NCBI RefSeq assembly: GCF_004348825.1
Contig: NZ_SMJU01000001.1
Span: 310,001-374,000 of the forward strand
Length of the DNA stretch: 64,000 bases
Reading direction: 5' to 3'
Origin: Arundinibacter roseus
GTDB lineage: Bacteria; Bacteroidota; Bacteroidia; Cytophagales; Spirosomataceae
Position numbers and translations under genes: made by a program
The notes under the pieces: model-generated
What the model saw: the letters and a program-made list of their open reading frames with translations, nothing else
What the model was told of the DNA's origin: nothing
The model's database searches: none
Shown here: positions 60,737 to 64,000 of the stretch, piece by piece
How positions within the stretch are numbered: position 1 is the stretch's first letter
How the letters are laid out: each line of letters begins with the position of its first letter

Positions 60737-62131
60737 TTACATTTCCTTCAACTCTCCCACCATTTTGGTAAGTGTCGATTTGGCATCGCCAAACAGCATC
60801 AGACAGTTGGGGTAGCCAAAGAGTTCGTTTTCAATACCGGCGTACCCGGCTGCCATGGAGCGCTTGCTCACAATGACGGTACGGGCTTTGTCGGCGTTCA
60901 AAATCGGCATGCCATAAATCGGGCTCGCCGGGTTGGTACGCGCGGCGGGATTTACAACGTCGTTGGCACCGACCACGAGCACGACGTCGGTATTACTAAA
61001 ATCATCGTTAATTTCTTCCATTTCGATGAGTTTATCATACGGCACATTCGACTCCGCCAAAAGCACATTCATGTGGCCGGGCATACGACCCGCTACCGGG
61101 TGAATGGCAAACCGAACGTTGATGCCTTTTTTCTCCAAAAGATCCATCATCTCGCGCACCACGTGCTGTGCCTGCGCCACGGCCATTCCGTAGCCGGGCA
61201 CCACAATCACCGACGACGCAGAGTCAAAAATCATGGCGGCTTCTTCTACACCTACTTCTTTAATAACCATATCGCTCGCACTGCCGCCGGCCGCAGCCCC
61301 GCCCGAAGTAGCGCCAAAGCCACCCAACAATACGCTGATGAGCGAGCGGTTCATGGCTTTACACATAATTTGGGTCAGGATAATTCCCGAGGCACCCACG
61401 AGTGCTCCCGTGACGATCAGTACGCTGTTGTTGAGCACAAAACCCGTAGTACAGGCGGCCATTCCGGAGTAGGAATTGAGCAGCGAAATAACCACCGGCA
61501 TGTCTGCGCCGCCGATGGGAATGACGACCAAAATCCCCAACACCAGCGAAATAACCCCCATCACGATCATCGCCGTGACGGAGCCCGTTTCGATGGCGAC
61601 CAGTACACCGCAGGCAACAGCCGCAAGCAGCAGCACAAGGTTGAGCATATGCTGTCCTGAAAACACAATGGCATTTCCACTGACTTTCCCGCTGAGTTTT
61701 CCGTAGGCCGTCAATGAGCCGGTGAAGGTAATACCGCCAATAATCACCGACAATAGAATGCTGATGATGGTAATGAGGTCGGTGGAAAGGCTGGGTTGTT
61801 CTACGGCCCGGGTCCAGTAGTCAGAAAAGGCAACGAAGAGCGAAGCCGCTCCTCCAAATCCATTGAAAATAGCGACCATTTCGGGCATTTGGGTCATTTC
61901 TACCCTTCGTGCCCACACCAGGCCGATTGCCCCACCCAGCAGCATGCAGCTGAATGTTTCGATGGGTGTAAGCAACTGTGACTCTACCAAAGTGGCCAGT
62001 ACAGCCAAAAGCATAGCTACGGCCGAGAGGATATTGCCCTGCCGGGCTTCCTGCGTGCGGTTCAGTTTTTTGATCCCGACAATAAACAGGATCGTAGCTA
62101 CGAGATACGTAATTTGTATAAGAATATTCAT
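60737..62131 (-). CDS. pntB: NAD(P) transhydrogenase subunit beta
   Basis: 464-residue subunit of the proton-translocating transhydrogenase that transfers hydride between NADH and NADP+. About nine membrane helices occupy the N-terminal 260 residues (domain II), followed by the NADP-binding domain III (IVVPGYGMAVAQAQHVVREM, GRMPGHMNVLLAE, VVLVVGANDVVNPAA, SKRSMAAGYAG). It lies downstream of pntA1 and pntA2, with 38 nt from the latter; the order A1-A2-B is that of split bacterial transhydrogenases. Confidence 0.96.
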   Translation of the reverse strand: MNILIQITYLVATILFIVGIKKLNRTQEARQGNILSAVAMLLAVLATLVESQLLTPIETFSCMLLGGAIGLVWARRVEMTQMPEMVAIFNGFGGAASLFVAFSDYWTRAVEQPSLSTDLITIISILLSVIIGGITFTGSLTAYGKLSGKVSGNAIVFSGQHMLNLVLLLAAVACGVLVAIETGSVTAMIVMGVISLVLGILVVIPIGGADMPVVISLLNSYSGMAACTTGFVLNNSVLIVTGALVGASGIILTQIMCKAMNRSLISVLLGGFGATSGGAAAGGSASDMVIKEVGVEEAAMIFDSASSVIVVPGYGMAVAQAQHVVREMMDLLEKKGINVRFAIHPVAGRMPGHMNVLLAESNVPYDKLIEMEEINDDFSNTDVVLVVGANDVVNPAARTNPASPIYGMPILNADKARTVIVSKRSMAAGYAGIENELFGYPNCLMLFGDAKSTLTKMVGELKEM

Positions 62132-62169
62132 GGAATGCTGTTAGAAGTTAAACCGTAACGAACGGATCA

Positions 62170-62451
62170 TCATTTTTTCTTTTTGAACATTTGGAGCATC
62201 CGGTCGGTAACGGCGTAGCCTCCCACCACGTTGATAGTCGCCAAAATCAGGGCTACCATTCCCAGGTATTTGCTGATTTCGCCTTCGCGTACACACAAAA
62301 TAGCCCCCACGATGGTAATACCCGAAATGGCATTGGAGCCCGACATCAGCGGCGTGTGCAGCGTTGGCGGTACCTTGGCAATGAGCTCAAAACCACAATA
62401 ACTGGCCAATACCAGGATGTACAGCAGGAATATGAAATTTTCTAGTGACAT
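62170..62451 (-). CDS. pntA2: NAD(P) transhydrogenase subunit alpha, membrane part (PntAA2)
   Basis: 93 residues with three hydrophobic helices (FIFLLYILVLASYCGFELIA, ISGITIVGAILCV, MVALILATINVVGGYAVTDRML), corresponding to the membrane part of PntA in three-subunit enzymes. It sits between pntA1 (46 nt) and pntB (38 nt). Confidence 0.93.
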   Translation of the reverse strand: MSLENFIFLLYILVLASYCGFELIAKVPPTLHTPLMSGSNAISGITIVGAILCVREGEISKYLGMVALILATINVVGGYAVTDRMLQMFKKKK

Positions 62452-62497
62452 AGTCTTTTGTTAAATAGTTGATTGGAAAACAGGTACCTGAGTTTTC

Positions 62498-63637
62498 TTA
62501 CGATTTCGTTTTGGCCAAAATCTCTTTGGTAAAAGCATGCACCAACTCTCCCTGATGCGTAATCAGGCTTCCTTTGGTGATGTCCTCTTCCATTTCCCAC
62601 TTCAAGCCATCTTTGGTAGCCAAATGAAGCAACAGGGTGGAGATATTTTTGGCGTATAACTCACTGGCGTTGATCGGCAGCAACGACGGAATATTTGGCT
62701 CTCCTATAATCGTGACGCCGTGCTTCACCACCGTTTTTCCAAACTCGCTCAGTTCGCAGTTTCCACCCGATTCTACTGCCATATCGACAATCACAGAGCC
62801 GGTTTTCATGGTTTTGACCATTTCTTCTGTAATCAAAACCGGTGCCTTGCGACCAATCACGAGCGCTGTGGTAATGGCAATATCTGCCTCTTTAATCCGC
62901 TCTTTGATCAGCTTTTGCTGTTTTTCCAGATAATCTGCCGATACTTCGCGGGCATACCCGCCTTCTACTGTTACTCCCTCGGCACCTTCCACGGTCAGGA
63001 AGCGGCCACCCAGCGACTCCACCTGTTCTTTGGTTTCGGGGCGCACATCGGTGGCTTCTACCACCGCACCCAGGCGCTTGGCCGTAGCAATTGCCTGCAA
63101 GCCAGCCACTCCTGCTCCAAACACAAGTACCCGCGAAGGTGTAATTGTACCTGCGGCGGTCATCATAAGCGGGAAGATTTTTCCCAGGGCATTGGCTCCC
63201 AGAAGCACTGCTTTGTAACCAGCAAGGTTGGCCTGCGAGCTGAGTGCATCCATTTTCTGCGCCCGCGAAATCCGCGGAACGGCATCCATCGAAAAAGCCG
63301 AGATTTTCTTTTGGTTCAGGGCCTCCACTACCGTCGGAATCGTGTAGGCATACAGGTACGACAACAGCACACTTCCTTCTTTCATTTGTGCTACGTCGCT
63401 TTCCGTAGGTGCATTGACTTTCAGGACAATGTCTGCCTCCGCGAAAGCCGCGGCTGCATCAGGGGCAATGCTGCCACCGGCCTGTACATAGGAAGCATCC
63501 GAAAAGTAGGATGCCTCACCGGCACCGGTTTCGATCACGCAGGAGAAACCAGCTTTTTGAAGAGATTTTACCACATCGGGTGTAAGAGCCACGCGCCTTT
63601 CCAAAGGCTTGGTCTCTTTGGGAACTGCAATTTTCAA
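62498..63637 (-). CDS. pntA1: NAD(P) transhydrogenase subunit alpha, NAD-binding part (PntAA1)
   Basis: 379-residue domain I of transhydrogenase, related to alanine dehydrogenase. Landmarks: AVPKETKPLERRVALTPDVV, the NAD fold VLVFGAGVAGLQAIATAKRLGA, VIVDMAVESGGNCE, and PSLLPINASELYAKN. It binds NAD(H) in the cytoplasm and docks on the membrane subunits encoded next. It is the first gene of the operon, with a -7 box about 48 nt upstream. Confidence 0.96.
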   Translation of the reverse strand: MKIAVPKETKPLERRVALTPDVVKSLQKAGFSCVIETGAGEASYFSDASYVQAGGSIAPDAAAAFAEADIVLKVNAPTESDVAQMKEGSVLLSYLYAYTIPTVVEALNQKKISAFSMDAVPRISRAQKMDALSSQANLAGYKAVLLGANALGKIFPLMMTAAGTITPSRVLVFGAGVAGLQAIATAKRLGAVVEATDVRPETKEQVESLGGRFLTVEGAEGVTVEGGYAREVSADYLEKQQKLIKERIKEADIAITTALVIGRKAPVLITEEMVKTMKTGSVIVDMAVESGGNCELSEFGKTVVKHGVTIIGEPNIPSLLPINASELYAKNISTLLLHLATKDGLKWEMEEDITKGSLITHQGELVHAFTKEILAKTKS

Positions 63638-63684
63638 GGGTACATGAGGTGATTTAGTGAACTATACGACTACATAACGGACGA

Positions 63685-63692
63685 CAAAGGTA
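63685..63692 (-). promoter_or_regulatory. -7 promoter box for the transhydrogenase operon
   Basis: Minus strand TACCTTTG, exact TAnnTTTG match, 48 nt before the pntA1 ATG. Confidence 0.5.
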
Positions 63693-63904
63693 GGGCAAAC
63701 AACCCTATTCGATCCATTATTTTTTTAGTATAGAGCAGTAAAGGACTGAAATATAATGATGTACCCTGCATTTAGGATTGTTGTAATGATTGATTCTACA
63801 TGTAGTGGCTACTTTATTGAAACTGAAAAACTCTACTGTTAGAAAAGCCTTCCAAATTTCTTCCCAAACGCCTATATTTATGCAGCCACAAGATAAACAA
63901 CTCT

Positions 63905-64000
63905 ATGTCTACCTTAACAACTACCTCCACTTCGCATGTTATCAAAAATTTAGGCACTCAATTTAATATAGTTGAGAGACTTCTCAACCCTCAGCATAAG
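63905..64000 (+). CDS. N-terminal fragment of an unidentified protein
   Basis: An ATG at 63905 opens a frame that runs off the window after 32 codons (Thr/Ser-rich start, then GTQFNIVERLLNP). Too short to identify; it is divergent from the transhydrogenase operon across a 267-nt gap. Confidence 0.5.
   Translation, partial: MSTLTTTSTSHVIKNLGTQFNIVERLLNPQHK

Noticed and set aside
62720-63652. 310-codon open frame on the plus strand
   Set aside because: It is antisense to pntA1, His/Cys/Phe-rich and without family similarity, the usual shadow of a well-conserved gene in a GC-biased codon frame.

Overview
The window is chromosomal DNA from a Bacteroidota bacterium, most likely a Cytophagales / Spirosomataceae-type organism. 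Supporting signs are adjacent type IX secretion genes (porU then porV), bacterial GGGP synthase, DUF5723 and MORN-variant proteins, a short AtpC directly behind AtpD, LytTR/LytS signalling, almost no Shine-Dalgarno sequences, and repeated matches to the Bacteroidota -7 promoter box TAnnTTTG (sometimes with TTG about 20 nt upstream). The species assignment is inference. I saw no rRNA, tRNA, CRISPR array, IS transposase or replication origin.

Layout. 1-9.5 kb: partial GDP-fucose synthase, a MORN-variant secreted protein, a polytopic membrane protein, PBP4-type DacB, RecQ, a DUF5723 outer-membrane protein, a 21-cysteine copper-storage protein and a TPMT-family methyltransferase. 9.6-20.1 kb: core metabolism (dihydroorotase, HemB, cystathionine gamma-synthase), a VTT membrane protein, a secreted phosphatase-like enzyme, an alpha/beta hydrolase, prfB with its programmed frameshift, and lpdA. 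20.2-34.9 kb: LytTR regulator and LytS-type kinase, tagaturonate reductase, a DUF748 protein, atpC/atpD, a large membrane-TPR protein, a class-A-like serine hydrolase, DinB, a LolD-type ATPase and a secreted amidohydrolase.

35.0-37.9 kb is the clearest accessory insert: a lower-GC two-gene McrB/McrC-like restriction module followed by several dyad-symmetric elements. 38.9-42.1 kb is a partial histidine operon. It begins with a His-rich leader peptide and terminator (a probable attenuator), then hisH-hisA-hisF. A 219-bp MITE-like inverted-repeat element carrying its own promoter and palindromes separates these from hisIE. hisG, hisD, hisC and hisB are not in the window.

42.1-45.2 kb holds two holin-like membrane proteins, a small partner, GGGP synthase, a 58-aa lipoprotein and an SprT-like metalloprotein. 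45.1-51.2 kb holds PorU, PorV and an M16-family protein that has lost its zinc motif. 51.3-57.2 kb holds an aquaporin, purB, proC, a TlpA-like thioredoxin and gatB. 57.3-57.8 kb is a decayed AbiE-like toxin-antitoxin pair. 57.9-60.6 kb is a GntR(YtrA)-regulated ABC exporter operon with a visible operator. 60.7-63.6 kb is the three-gene proton-translocating transhydrogenase operon, and a partial gene runs off the right end.

The features I consider most worth follow-up are the McrBC cassette and its dyads, the His leader (possibly translated from a leaderless transcript), and the promoter-bearing MITE in front of hisIE.
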